From Candidimonas nitroreducens (GTDB lineage: Bacteria; Pseudomonadota; Gammaproteobacteria; Burkholderiales; Burkholderiaceae_B): a DNA stretch of 64,000 nt. This document shows positions 8,164 to 15,628 of this stretch, piece after piece. Positions within the stretch are counted from its first letter, which is position 1; each line of letters begins with the position of its first letter. The notes under the pieces are model-generated. The model was given only the letters and a program-made list of their open reading frames with translations. It had not been told where the DNA came from and did not search any database. Both the position numbers and the translations under genes were made by a program. The stretch lies in NCBI RefSeq assembly GCF_002209565.1, contig NZ_NJIH01000019.1:1-64000 (forward strand), read 5' to 3'.

Positions 8164-8910
8164 ATGTGCGATTCCAAAGCCTGTATGACCGGAGCAGCAG
8201 CGCCTGCCCGGCGATTATTCCTGCGCGCGGCCGGCGCTTCGGCAGTCGCCGTCGGCGCGGGCTTGCTGTCCGCAAGCGTCGCGGACGCGGCGCAGGCCGC
8301 GGCGCCCCCCAAGCCGCAAAACGCGATCTCGCCCGACGCGGCGCTCAAACGCCTGAGAGCAGGCAATGCCCGCTATGTGTCGGGCGCAACCAAGCTCCAC
8401 GATTTCGCGCATGAACGGGAAGCGCTCAGCGGCGGGCAGAATCCTTACGCCGCGATTTTGGGCTGCGCCGATTCGCGCATCGCTCCCGAATATGCTTTCG
8501 ACAGCGCTCGCGGCGATCTCTTCGTGACCCGCGTGGCGGGCAATTTCGTCAATGACGACGTGCTGGGCAGCCTCGAGTACGCGGTCGCAGTGCTGAAAAC
8601 GCCCGCGATCCTGGTTCTGGGGCACGAAAAATGCGGGGCGGTGGACGCGGCCGTCAAGGCCGCAACGGCGGGCGCGACCTACCCCGGCATGATCCAGTCG
8701 CTCGTGACGTCCCTGCTGCCATCGGTCGAAAAAGCCAAGGCCGCGAAGGGCAAGCTGGTGGAAGCCGCAACCGTACAGAATGTGCTCGACAGCATGGCCA
8801 ATCTGCGCTCGCGCTCGGCCATCATTGAAGAAGCCGTAAAGGCCGGCAAGCTGAAAATCGCCGGAGGCGTTTACCGCTTGTCTACCGGCAAGGTCGATTT
8901 TCTGGGCTGA
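8164..8910 (+). CDS. Exported beta-class carbonic anhydrase
   Basis: A 248-aa beta-carbonic anhydrase that interconverts CO2 and bicarbonate at a zinc site. Zinc ligands are visible as Cys101 (CADSR, with the Asp103-Arg105 dyad), His154 and Cys157 (HEKCGA). The first 45 residues contain a twin-arginine-like motif, RRLFLR at 16-21, then a long Ala-rich hydrophobic stretch ending near ASVADA. This suggests folded export by Tat to the periplasm. AGGAG precedes the ATG by 8 bp. It is monocistronic and divergent from the glycosidase. The physiological role is not clear from context. Confidence 0.92.
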   Translation: MCDSKACMTGAAAPARRLFLRAAGASAVAVGAGLLSASVADAAQAAAPPKPQNAISPDAALKRLRAGNARYVSGATKLHDFAHEREALSGGQNPYAAILGCADSRIAPEYAFDSARGDLFVTRVAGNFVNDDVLGSLEYAVAVLKTPAILVLGHEKCGAVDAAVKAATAGATYPGMIQSLVTSLLPSVEKAKAAKGKLVEAATVQNVLDSMANLRSRSAIIEEAVKAGKLKIAGGVYRLSTGKVDFLG

Positions 8911-9014
8911 CGGCCCCGCCGGCGGCGCGGTCTGCGGGTTGTGGTCTTCGTCGGGCCCGGGCCGCGCCACCGCCAGGCCGCCCGACCCGCAGCGCGCCCG
9001 CCCCAAGCCCAAAG

Positions 9015-9764
9015 CTACGCCGCGACCGCCATCGCCTTGCTTCCCGCGACAAACGCCTTGCTGCCCTCGATCCAGCCAGGCACGCCGCCCGACAGGATCG
9101 CTGTCGTCATGGCGTCGACAACCTCTTCCGCCGACGCGCCGTTCTCCATGGCGTTGACCACGTGTATGCGCGCGCCTTCCGTATAGCGCTCCGAGGTATT
9201 GAGAGCGACCAGCAGCAGCTCCTTGTGCTTATGCAACAAGACGCCCGCACGCAAGTTCTCGCTGCGCAGTATGTAATAACCCTGCAGCAGCTCCGGCTTG
9301 TGTTCTGCAAGCAGGCTTACAAAGGGAGGCAGCCCGTGCAACACGCTTTCAAAGTAAGCCAGCATGTCCTCGACCTCGACGGGCTCGTGTGCCGCATCGG
9401 CGTCATCCGGCCTGGGCAGTGCCTGGGCATTGACGCCAGTCAGGCGCAGGCCCTCGCTGAACATGTGCACGCCGCGCGAAGGCAGGAAAACCTCCAGCGT
9501 TTCGATCAACTCGGCATCGCTGGCGCCCGCACTTCTTGCTAGCTGCGCGTGCAGCTTGACCAAGTCCGACCTGCCTTGCGAAAGATAGATCACGAGCAAT
9601 ATGAAGTGCTTGACCTTCTCTGGCAAGACAGAGCGGTTGAAAATTCCCTCTGCCACACAAGCCAGTCCCACAGCTTTCTTGGGACTGTAGCGGCATAGCA
9701 CGTCGACCCACTCGACATCCCCGTAGACACTGCTCAACAGCGCTTTAGCCTTCTTGATATCCAT
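9015..9764 (-). CDS. Carboxymuconolactone decarboxylase-family protein, duplicated CMD fold
   Basis: A 249-aa protein with two AhpD/CMD-type helical halves, about residues 45-100 and 165-235. Each has the typical helix ending in a His (LVKLHAQLA with His72, and ARIHVVNAM). The CxxC redox pair of AhpD peroxidases is absent, so a decarboxylase or isomerase-like role is more likely than peroxidase. It is the last gene of a tight minus-strand operon (3-bp gap to the lactonase-fold gene) with Bug and CHMI-like genes. This suggests it acts on a ring-cleavage or lactone intermediate. The substrate is unknown. Confidence 0.75.
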   Translation of the reverse strand: MDIKKAKALLSSVYGDVEWVDVLCRYSPKKAVGLACVAEGIFNRSVLPEKVKHFILLVIYLSQGRSDLVKLHAQLARSAGASDAELIETLEVFLPSRGVHMFSEGLRLTGVNAQALPRPDDADAAHEPVEVEDMLAYFESVLHGLPPFVSLLAEHKPELLQGYYILRSENLRAGVLLHKHKELLLVALNTSERYTEGARIHVVNAMENGASAEEVVDAMTTAILSGGVPGWIEGSKAFVAGSKAMAVAA

Positions 9765-9767
9765 TTC

Positions 9768-10505
9768 TTAACCTATCTCGCTTTCAGTAATGTATTTGGC
9801 GTCGTGATTGGCAACGATGAAGTCGGCTGCGTTCCACACCTTGACCATACTGTTGTAGGCATCCATGGAATTCTGATGAATGCCTGGAATGGTCAGATCG
9901 TGCGTCGGCGAGCCGCAGGGGCAAGACCCGAAGTTTTCCTGGATGCAGCAAAAGCCGGTAATGATTCCCACGCCCCGGGAGGTACGCACCCAGACAGACT
10001 GCCCACCCGGCGTATGCCCGGGCGTGAAAAGCACGCCTACGTTCTCGGTGATCTGCTGATCGCCCTCGATCTGCTCGAAGTTCAGTCCATCGATGAAGGC
10101 ATGGTCGTAATATCGATCTATGGGCTGCGGCCTCGAGCCGAATTCCCACTCCACCCGCTGAACAATCTTTCTCGACATCGCCAGGTCGTGTATGTATGCG
10201 ATGTGATCCATATGAAGATGGGTCAGGATCACAATGCCGATGTCCGCCACGGTCAAGCCGTGCGCAGCCAGCCCCTCATCCAGAGTCTGCACGTGCTGAA
10301 CCGTCTCGGGCGGGCGGCCCCATGACTCCACGGCCTGCGCGGCGGTAGCCCCGGCATCCACCAGGATGTTGTTGCCGCCATCTTGCACCAGCCAAGCGTA
10401 GTATCCGAACTCCACATTCTGGCCAAAGCCTTTGAGGTACGTAAATTTGGTTTTCTCGGCCCGGCCCAGAATCTTGGCCAGCGGTATTGCATGTATGGTT
10501 GCCAT
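9768..10505 (-). CDS. Metallo-beta-lactamase-fold hydrolase, lactonase-like, atypical metal site
   Basis: A 245-aa MBL-fold protein similar in layout to N-acyl-homoserine lactonases. HLHMDH (96-101) supplies the HxHxDH metal motif, TPGHTPGG (161-168) the next His, and NHDAKY near the C-terminus the last one. Where lactonases carry the bridging Asp (DASYTKENF in AiiA as I recall it), this protein reads GFCCIQENF. The Asp is replaced by Gly and followed by an unusual cluster of Cys186, Cys187, Cys195 and Cys197. Its start overlaps the stop of the CHMI-like gene (TGATG), implying translational coupling. A lactone intermediate of the operon pathway is a likelier substrate than a quorum signal. 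Confidence 0.75.
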   Translation of the reverse strand: MATIHAIPLAKILGRAEKTKFTYLKGFGQNVEFGYYAWLVQDGGNNILVDAGATAAQAVESWGRPPETVQHVQTLDEGLAAHGLTVADIGIVILTHLHMDHIAYIHDLAMSRKIVQRVEWEFGSRPQPIDRYYDHAFIDGLNFEQIEGDQQITENVGVLFTPGHTPGGQSVWVRTSRGVGIITGFCCIQENFGSCPCGSPTHDLTIPGIHQNSMDAYNSMVKVWNAADFIVANHDAKYITESEIG

Positions 10506-10867
10506 CAGCCCTCCCCCGCATAAATCAACGCGCGGCTCCGCACATCTATTTCCTGAATCTCACACGTAATGCAGGTGGGCGTCGCCACGCCATGGTCGAG
10601 CATCACGCGGTGCACGGCATGCGCCAAGCGCTGCGCCACCTGCGCCCGGGCTTCATCGTTTCGTCCGGGCCGTATGCGCAAGCAAAGATTGGCGAAAGCG
10701 GACATGCCTTGCTGTCGAACACAATATCTGTCCTGGATCACAGCCCGGCTCATGATCACGGCTTGGTCGAAGTGCCCGCTCTGCTGGCACGCATCCGTGA
10801 CAGCTGCCAGCATCGGATCAACGACATGGGCAAGATTCCCGGACACCTCCAAAGTCAGATGAGGCAT
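10505..10867 (-). CDS. 5-carboxymethyl-2-hydroxymuconate isomerase-like tautomerase (HpaF/CHMI family)
   Basis: A 120-aa small tautomerase-fold protein. I start it at the ATG at 10867, giving MPHLTLEVSGNL, so Pro becomes the N-terminal catalytic base after Met removal. This is the CHMI signature, and 120 aa suits the family. A longer frame exists but would overlap the Bug gene and bury the Pro. Family members isomerise CHM in homoprotocatechuate degradation. Here it lies 2 bp after a Bug gene and overlaps the lactonase-like gene by 1 nt, without other hpa genes, so the substrate may differ. Confidence 0.8.
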   Translation of the reverse strand: MPHLTLEVSGNLAHVVDPMLAAVTDACQQSGHFDQAVIMSRAVIQDRYCVRQQGMSAFANLCLRIRPGRNDEARAQVAQRLAHAVHRVMLDHGVATPTCITCEIQEIDVRSRALIYAGEG

Positions 10868-10869
10868 GA

Positions 10870-11871
10870 TCAGTCCACATGCACGCCGGAAGCTTTGACG
10901 ACCCTGGCCCACTTCGCCACTTCGCTTTCATAGAATTTCTGGGCTTCTTGCGAAGTCGCCGCGACGACTTCGGCCCCCATGTCGGCAAACCGCTGCTTGA
11001 GCGCGGGAGTCGAAAGCGACTTGTTGATCGCCCGCTCCAGCTTGAGGACGACATCGTCGGGTGTGCCGGAGGGCGCAAAAATAATGAACCAGCTGGTCGA
11101 GTCCATGCCCTTGACGCCCTGCTCGTCCAGCGATGGGATCTCGGGCGCGATCACGGATTTCTTGATGGAACTCAGACCTAGGGCCTTTAGTCTCCCTGCT
11201 TTGATATATGGCAAGGTCGTCATGATGCTGTCGAAGACCACCGGTACTTGGTTGCCAAGCACGTCGTTCATGGCCGGCGTGGCGCCGCGGTATGGTATAT
11301 GCGTCATGCTGATGCCGGCCAAGTCGCAAAACTGCTGCATGAAGAGATGCGATCCCGATCCATTGCCCGCACTTGCGTAATCGATGTGCTTGCCCGCCTT
11401 CACTTGCGAGATCAACTCCTGCACACTGCTGATACCCGATTGCGCGTTGGCTAACAACACATAGGGCGACGTCGAAACCATCGACACGGCCCGCAATTGC
11501 TTGACCGGATCAAACGTCAGCGATTTGTAAAGAGAAGGGTTGATAGACAGGGCGATGCTGCCAAACAGCAAGGTATAGCCGTTAGCGGCCGACTTGACGA
11601 CACGATCCGTAGCAATGTTGCCGCCGGCACCGGGAATGTTCTCGACGACAATAGGCTCTCCGAGCTCTTTGCCCAGCACATTTCCCAAGGCACGCGCCGC
11701 AACGTCCACACCGCCTCCCGGCGGGAAGCCGACGACCAGCCTGATCGGCTTATCCGGAAAGCCGGCCGAGGCACTCGCAGAGACCGGCATAGCGGATAAT
11801 GCCGCCGTACCAATGGCGAGAGCGAGTTTGGCCAATGGAACGGCCGACCGGAAAAGCGCCTTATGCAGCAT
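10870..11871 (-). CDS. Bug-type periplasmic receptor, first gene of the 9-12 kb operon
   Basis: A 333-aa receptor with a Sec signal (about residues 1-33, ending ASASA) followed by FPDKPIRLVVGFPPGGGVDV. IPYRG and the C-terminal lobe are also present. A very strong ribosome site (AAGGAGG) precedes the ATG, as expected for a receptor made in excess. It leads an operon with the CHMI-like, lactonase-like and CMD genes, and so probably binds the aromatic acid, lactone or derived acid they process. It is divergent from a LysR gene. Confidence 0.92.
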   Translation of the reverse strand: MLHKALFRSAVPLAKLALAIGTAALSAMPVSASASAGFPDKPIRLVVGFPPGGGVDVAARALGNVLGKELGEPIVVENIPGAGGNIATDRVVKSAANGYTLLFGSIALSINPSLYKSLTFDPVKQLRAVSMVSTSPYVLLANAQSGISSVQELISQVKAGKHIDYASAGNGSGSHLFMQQFCDLAGISMTHIPYRGATPAMNDVLGNQVPVVFDSIMTTLPYIKAGRLKALGLSSIKKSVIAPEIPSLDEQGVKGMDSTSWFIIFAPSGTPDDVVLKLERAINKSLSTPALKQRFADMGAEVVAATSQEAQKFYESEVAKWARVVKASGVHVD

Positions 11872-11888
11872 GTTGACCTCCTTAACAG

Positions 11889-11902
11889 TTCTTATGAAAG
11901 AA
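11889..11902. promoter_or_regulatory. Candidate LysR-type operator
   Basis: TTCTT-ATGA-AAGAA is a perfect 5-bp inverted repeat with T-N11-A spacing, the usual LysR box. It lies in the 104-bp divergent spacer between the Bug operon and the LysR gene. It is close to the Bug start, so repression by an overlapping site is plausible. Confidence 0.4.
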
Positions 11903-11975
11903 TTGTAGAAGTCGCCCCGCTCGGGCCGCTTTTAGTTTGTTTATAACGACATTAGATTTTTAAAAGAGACAAGCC

Positions 11976-12863
11976 ATGAGACTTCCCGCGATATCGACCA
12001 GGGAACTCCGCAACTTCGTGTGGCTGGCCAGCAGCAAATCGCTGAAAGAAGCGGCCGAAAAGTGCTCGCTGTCCCAACCCGCACTGAGCATTCAGCTGAA
12101 ACAGCTCGAGTCCAAGATCGGAGCGCTGCTGGTGATGCGCTCGAACGCTCAAAAACATATCGAACTGACCGCGGCCGGTGCCGAATTCCTGGTGGCCGCA
12201 CGCCATGCCGTCCAGATCTTGCAAGACGTCGTCGATCGAATCAATCCTAACGCGCGGCACGACAAGCCCCAGCTACGCGTCGCCAGCTTGCCGTCGCTGC
12301 TGCAGGACGTCATATCACCCGTCCTGGCCGACGTGTCCAAGACGCACCCGTACGCACAATTCTCGGTGCTCGACGGCGATTCCTCGGCATGCTCCACCCT
12401 GCTCAGCAGCCAGAAATGCGACGTCGCCCTTTGCTCCCGCCCCGTCAATGGCCCGGACATCAAGTCTCAGTGCCTGTTCTCGGAGCGATTCTGGGCGATT
12501 GTGCGCAAAGACGATAAGCGCGTCGACAGGGACTACCTGACGCTGGATGATTTCGCCGGGACAACCATCGTCAACCTGACCGACAACCATATGGTCAATG
12601 CAAGCTTGATGATGCGTTCGCTGCCGTGTATCCAGGTGAACACCATCACCGCTCTCGAAAGCATGCTGGCGCAAGGCGTGGGCGCCGCCATCGTGGCGCA
12701 TTCGACGGCGCTGACCATACAGCACCCGACGCTGGCGAAGATACCGCTGGCCGACCGCGAAGTGTCCCGGCAGATTTTCCTGTCGTGGAGGGAATCGTCC
12801 GCCGATGCCTTGATCCAGGCCTTCGTCGAACGCTTGCGCAGGCAAACTGCGCGCAACATCTGA
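11976..12863 (+). CDS. LysR-family transcriptional regulator
   Basis: A 295-aa regulator. The helix-turn-helix is at about residues 5-64 (STRELRNFVWLA, then AAEKCSLSQPALSIQLKQLE), followed by an effector-binding domain. Divergent orientation to the Bug/CHMI/lactonase/CMD operon makes that operon the likely target, with the pathway substrate or an intermediate as coinducer. The first domain contains several Cys residues but no clear redox motif. Nothing appears truncated. Confidence 0.9.
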   Translation: MRLPAISTRELRNFVWLASSKSLKEAAEKCSLSQPALSIQLKQLESKIGALLVMRSNAQKHIELTAAGAEFLVAARHAVQILQDVVDRINPNARHDKPQLRVASLPSLLQDVISPVLADVSKTHPYAQFSVLDGDSSACSTLLSSQKCDVALCSRPVNGPDIKSQCLFSERFWAIVRKDDKRVDRDYLTLDDFAGTTIVNLTDNHMVNASLMMRSLPCIQVNTITALESMLAQGVGAAIVAHSTALTIQHPTLAKIPLADREVSRQIFLSWRESSADALIQAFVERLRRQTARNI

Positions 12864-12960
12864 CGCCCTGCATCGGAAATTCGCAGCAATGAGAGGGCCG
12901 CACAGGCCCGCTGGTTCCTGGCAGCAACAGGCTATGCTTATGGTTCCGTGCAACAAGCCG

Positions 12961-13146
12961 CACGTTATCAATTCGGTCACGGCGGCGCTGACCCACATCA
13001 AGGCCGGGCGCGCGATCGCGCTGGCAGTCACGACCAGCAAGCGCATCGATCAGCTGCCCGAGGCGCCGACGGTGGCCGAGTCGGGCTACCCCGGCTTCGA
13101 GGCCATCGGCTGGGCCGCCCTGTTTGCGCCGCGGAACACGCCGCCG
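12961..13146 (+). pseudogene. Remnant of a Bug receptor gene
   Basis: One + strand frame here reads like the middle of a Bug receptor: SVTAALTHIKAGRAIALAVT, then RIDQLPEAPTVAESGYPGFE and GWAALFAPRNTPP. The corresponding region occurs in intact Bug proteins of the window at about residues 200-270. No signal peptide, N-terminal lobe or C-terminus is present. The homology ends at the stop codon of the GntR gene on the other strand. This is a deletion remnant, probably left by recombination between bug genes. Confidence 0.8.
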
Positions 13147-13147
13147 C

Positions 13148-13807
13148 TCAGCCGTCGAACAAATTGCTTTGTATCTGCTCCAGGTGGCGCAGCATCTGCG
13201 CGCGGGCCTCGTTCAGGTCGCGGTTCAGCAGGGCCTCGTAGATGGCGCGATGCTGGTCTTTGTACTGGCGCATCCGTTCGGGCGTGAGCGACTGGCGCTT
13301 GAGGCGCCCCCACTCGGCTTCTTCGCGCACGCGGTTGGTCAGTTCCAGTATGTGCAGGAACAGGGAATTGTGCGTGGCCTGGGCGAAGGATCTGTGCAGC
13401 TCGCCGTCCCAGCGCTCGAATTCCTGCACCGACTCGGCCTGCTCGGAACGCAGCAGGCATTCTTCCATGCCGCGGAAATCATGCGCATTGGCGTTCTTGA
13501 CGATCAGGGCCGGCATCAAGGGCTCGATCAGCAATCGGGCCTCCATGAGTTCGGCCGGGCTGGTGTAGAGCTTGCCGTCGTCGGCGTGATCCTGCACCGT
13601 GCCCGTGACGAAGGTGCCGCTGCCCTTGATCTGGGTGATCAGCCCGCGCTCGCGCAGGCGCCCCAGCACCCGGCGCACCGTGCCCCGCGAAATGCCGAAT
13701 TGCTCGCACCACGAGCGTTCCGGGGGCAGCCGATCGCCGGGCGCCAGGCGGCCGCTGCCCAGCGCATCGGATAAATATTGTTCGAAGGCTTTGACCCCTG
13801 AAGACAT
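13148..13807 (-). CDS. GntR-family regulator with FCD effector domain
   Basis: A 219-aa FadR-subfamily regulator. The winged helix is at about residues 1-65 (GDRLPPERSWCEQFGISRGT), followed by an all-helical FCD ligand domain with metal-binding-type His and Asp/Arg positions (EARLLIEP, DGELHRSF, QHRAIYEAL). I start at the ATG at 13807 (MSSGVKAFEQ) instead of an upstream in-frame start, because it gives a standard N-terminus. It is the last gene of the molybdenum-hydroxylase operon and probably represses it in response to an acid intermediate. A broken bug gene abuts its 3' end. Confidence 0.88.
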   Translation of the reverse strand: MSSGVKAFEQYLSDALGSGRLAPGDRLPPERSWCEQFGISRGTVRRVLGRLRERGLITQIKGSGTFVTGTVQDHADDGKLYTSPAELMEARLLIEPLMPALIVKNANAHDFRGMEECLLRSEQAESVQEFERWDGELHRSFAQATHNSLFLHILELTNRVREEAEWGRLKRQSLTPERMRQYKDQHRAIYEALLNRDLNEARAQMLRHLEQIQSNLFDG

Positions 13808-13888
13808 AAACACTCTCTGGCTGGAATTGTTCCGGGGCTCGGCGCCGCGCATGCGCGGCGGCCGCTCCCGGCCGTATTCAGGCCAATT

Positions 13889-14758
13889 CTAGACAAATTT
13901 GTTTTCTATGGCACCGATGCCCTGTATTTCCACCCGCACGCGGTCGCCGCTCTTGAGATAAGTGGGCGGCGTCATGCCCATGCCGACACCGGCCGGCGTG
14001 CCCGTGGCGATGATGTCGCCGGGGTAGAGCGTAATGCCGCGCGAGCAGGTCTCGATCAGGGAGGGGATGTCGAAGATGAAGTCGCGCGTGCTGGCATTCT
14101 GGCGCATCTGGCCATTGACGGTGCACGATACCTGCACGGCGGCGGAGTCGATCTCGTCGGCGGTCACCAGCCACGGCCCCATCGGGCAGAAGCCGTCGAA
14201 GGACTTGCCCAGATCCCATTGCTGGTGGCGCATCTGCACGTCGCGCGCCGTGACGTCGTTGACGATGGTATAGCCGAATATCTGCTGCAGGGCCTGGTCG
14301 CGGCCGACGTTCTTGCACTGCGTGCCGATGACTACGGCCAGCTCGGCCTCGTAGTCGATCTGCTCGGAAATGCCCACCGGCAGCGACACGTCGTCGTAAG
14401 GGCCGGTGACGCACTCGGGCACCTTCGAGAACACGATGGGCCAGGACGCCACGTTCTTGTCGTTTTCCTTGAACACCGAGGCGGACAGTTCCTTGGCATG
14501 CGCATGATAGTTGCGGCCCACGCAGAATATATTGCGCCGCGGCCGCGGAATGGGAGCCTCGAGCCTGACGTCGGCAAGGCGCAGGGTTTCACCCAGGCGT
14601 TCCTGCACATAGCCCGCAAGGCCTGCGCGGCCTATCAGCGCGGCCGCGCCCTGTTGTGCCTGGCCTTCGTCCAGGCGCAAGGCACGCAGGCTTTGCAGAT
14701 CATCCGAGACCAGGCCCACGCCGCGCTGTCCCTGATAGGTATATGTTGCGAATTTCAT
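13889..14758 (-). CDS. Fumarylacetoacetate hydrolase-family enzyme
   Basis: A 289-aa FAH-superfamily protein (Mg2+-dependent hydrolases, decarboxylases and hydratases acting on beta-diketo or 2-oxo acids). Metal ligands lie in DYEAELAVVIG (Glu137, Glu139) and NDVTARDVQ (167-175), followed by GKSFDGFCPMGPW (184-196). I chose the ATG at 14758 (MKFATYTYQG), as an upstream start would overlap the ModA-like gene and add a basic, low-complexity tail. It lies in the operon of the molybdenum hydroxylase and would fit a late hydrolysis step after ring opening. The exact reaction is unknown. Confidence 0.88.
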   Translation of the reverse strand: MKFATYTYQGQRGVGLVSDDLQSLRALRLDEGQAQQGAAALIGRAGLAGYVQERLGETLRLADVRLEAPIPRPRRNIFCVGRNYHAHAKELSASVFKENDKNVASWPIVFSKVPECVTGPYDDVSLPVGISEQIDYEAELAVVIGTQCKNVGRDQALQQIFGYTIVNDVTARDVQMRHQQWDLGKSFDGFCPMGPWLVTADEIDSAAVQVSCTVNGQMRQNASTRDFIFDIPSLIETCSRGITLYPGDIIATGTPAGVGMGMTPPTYLKSGDRVRVEIQGIGAIENKFV

Positions 14759-14844
14759 TGTGTGCTTCCTTTTGCTTTGCAGTTTCTGCTTGTTGGAATT
14801 TCGGGATTTCGGGCCGCCAAGCGCCCGGCCGCCAGAACCACGCC

Positions 14845-15549
14845 TCAAGAGGCCAGGCCGTTGCGGCGCTTGAATTCATCGAGCCCGGGCTCGCACAGGG
14901 CCTCGGCCAGGGCCTTGGCCAGCTCGGGCTGCCGGCGCCCCATCGGGATGCCGTAGGTATATACGGTGTCCAGCGCGCAGGCCTGCGGCAGCGGCGCAAC
15001 CAGCGACACGCCCTGTGTGTACAGGATCTCGGTGACCTGCGTGCAGCCCACCGAGCCGCTCAACCCCTGCGTGGCCATGGTTTTCATGGCGGTGGCGCCA
15101 TTGGGGAATTCATGGATCTTGGCGCCTATGGCGTCCAGTATGCCCAGTTGCTGGAATACCCGCTTCATGTGCGCGCCGGCAGTGGACTGCGTCATGTCGG
15201 GCACATATATGCCGCTGGCCTGCTCAAGCGTGGCGGCCAACCCCTCGGCCTGCGCAATATCGGGCGCCTGCGCGCCATCGAGCACGGCCAGGCCGGTACT
15301 GACCACGCCCACGTCGCGCAGGCTGCCCTCGACCAGGCTGCCCTCGCTGTCCAGGCCGTCCATCAATTTACGCGACAGAATCAGCGCATCGCACGGCTCG
15401 CCGGCCAGCATGCGCTGCTTCATCATGCCCACGGCGCCGAACTCGCCGCGCAGGCGGCAATCGTATCGCCGCTCAAAGCGCGCCTGTATGTGGTCGACCA
15501 GGCCGCGGGCGGCACCGCCGCTGAACAATCGAATATCCATGTCCGTCAT
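14845..15549 (-). CDS. ModA-like substrate-binding domain protein without signal peptide
   Basis: A 234-aa type II periplasmic-binding fold similar to ModA/extracellular-binding proteins: DIRLFSGGAARGLVD at the start, GAVGMMKQRMLAGEPCDALIL, then STAGAHMKRVFQQLGI. It begins directly in the fold, with no signal peptide or lipobox, so it should stay in the cytoplasm. GAGGTG precedes the ATG. It lies between the molybdenum hydroxylase and the FAH-family gene in one operon. Possible roles are a cytosolic ligand or molybdate sensor, or an enzyme accessory. No permease or ATPase gene is near. Confidence 0.72.
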   Translation of the reverse strand: MTDMDIRLFSGGAARGLVDHIQARFERRYDCRLRGEFGAVGMMKQRMLAGEPCDALILSRKLMDGLDSEGSLVEGSLRDVGVVSTGLAVLDGAQAPDIAQAEGLAATLEQASGIYVPDMTQSTAGAHMKRVFQQLGILDAIGAKIHEFPNGATAMKTMATQGLSGSVGCTQVTEILYTQGVSLVAPLPQACALDTVYTYGIPMGRRQPELAKALAEALCEPGLDEFKRRNGLAS

Positions 15550-15628
15550 TGCATCACCTCTTCATCTCTCGGTTTTCCTGTTGCCTTGAATATTGTCTCG
15601 GAATTTGCACGGCCGCCGGGCTTCATCA

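Noticed and set aside
9768-10505. Naming the lactonase-fold protein as a quorum-quenching AHL lactonase
   Set aside because: The bridging Asp is missing and the operon context is catabolic; only the fold is supported.
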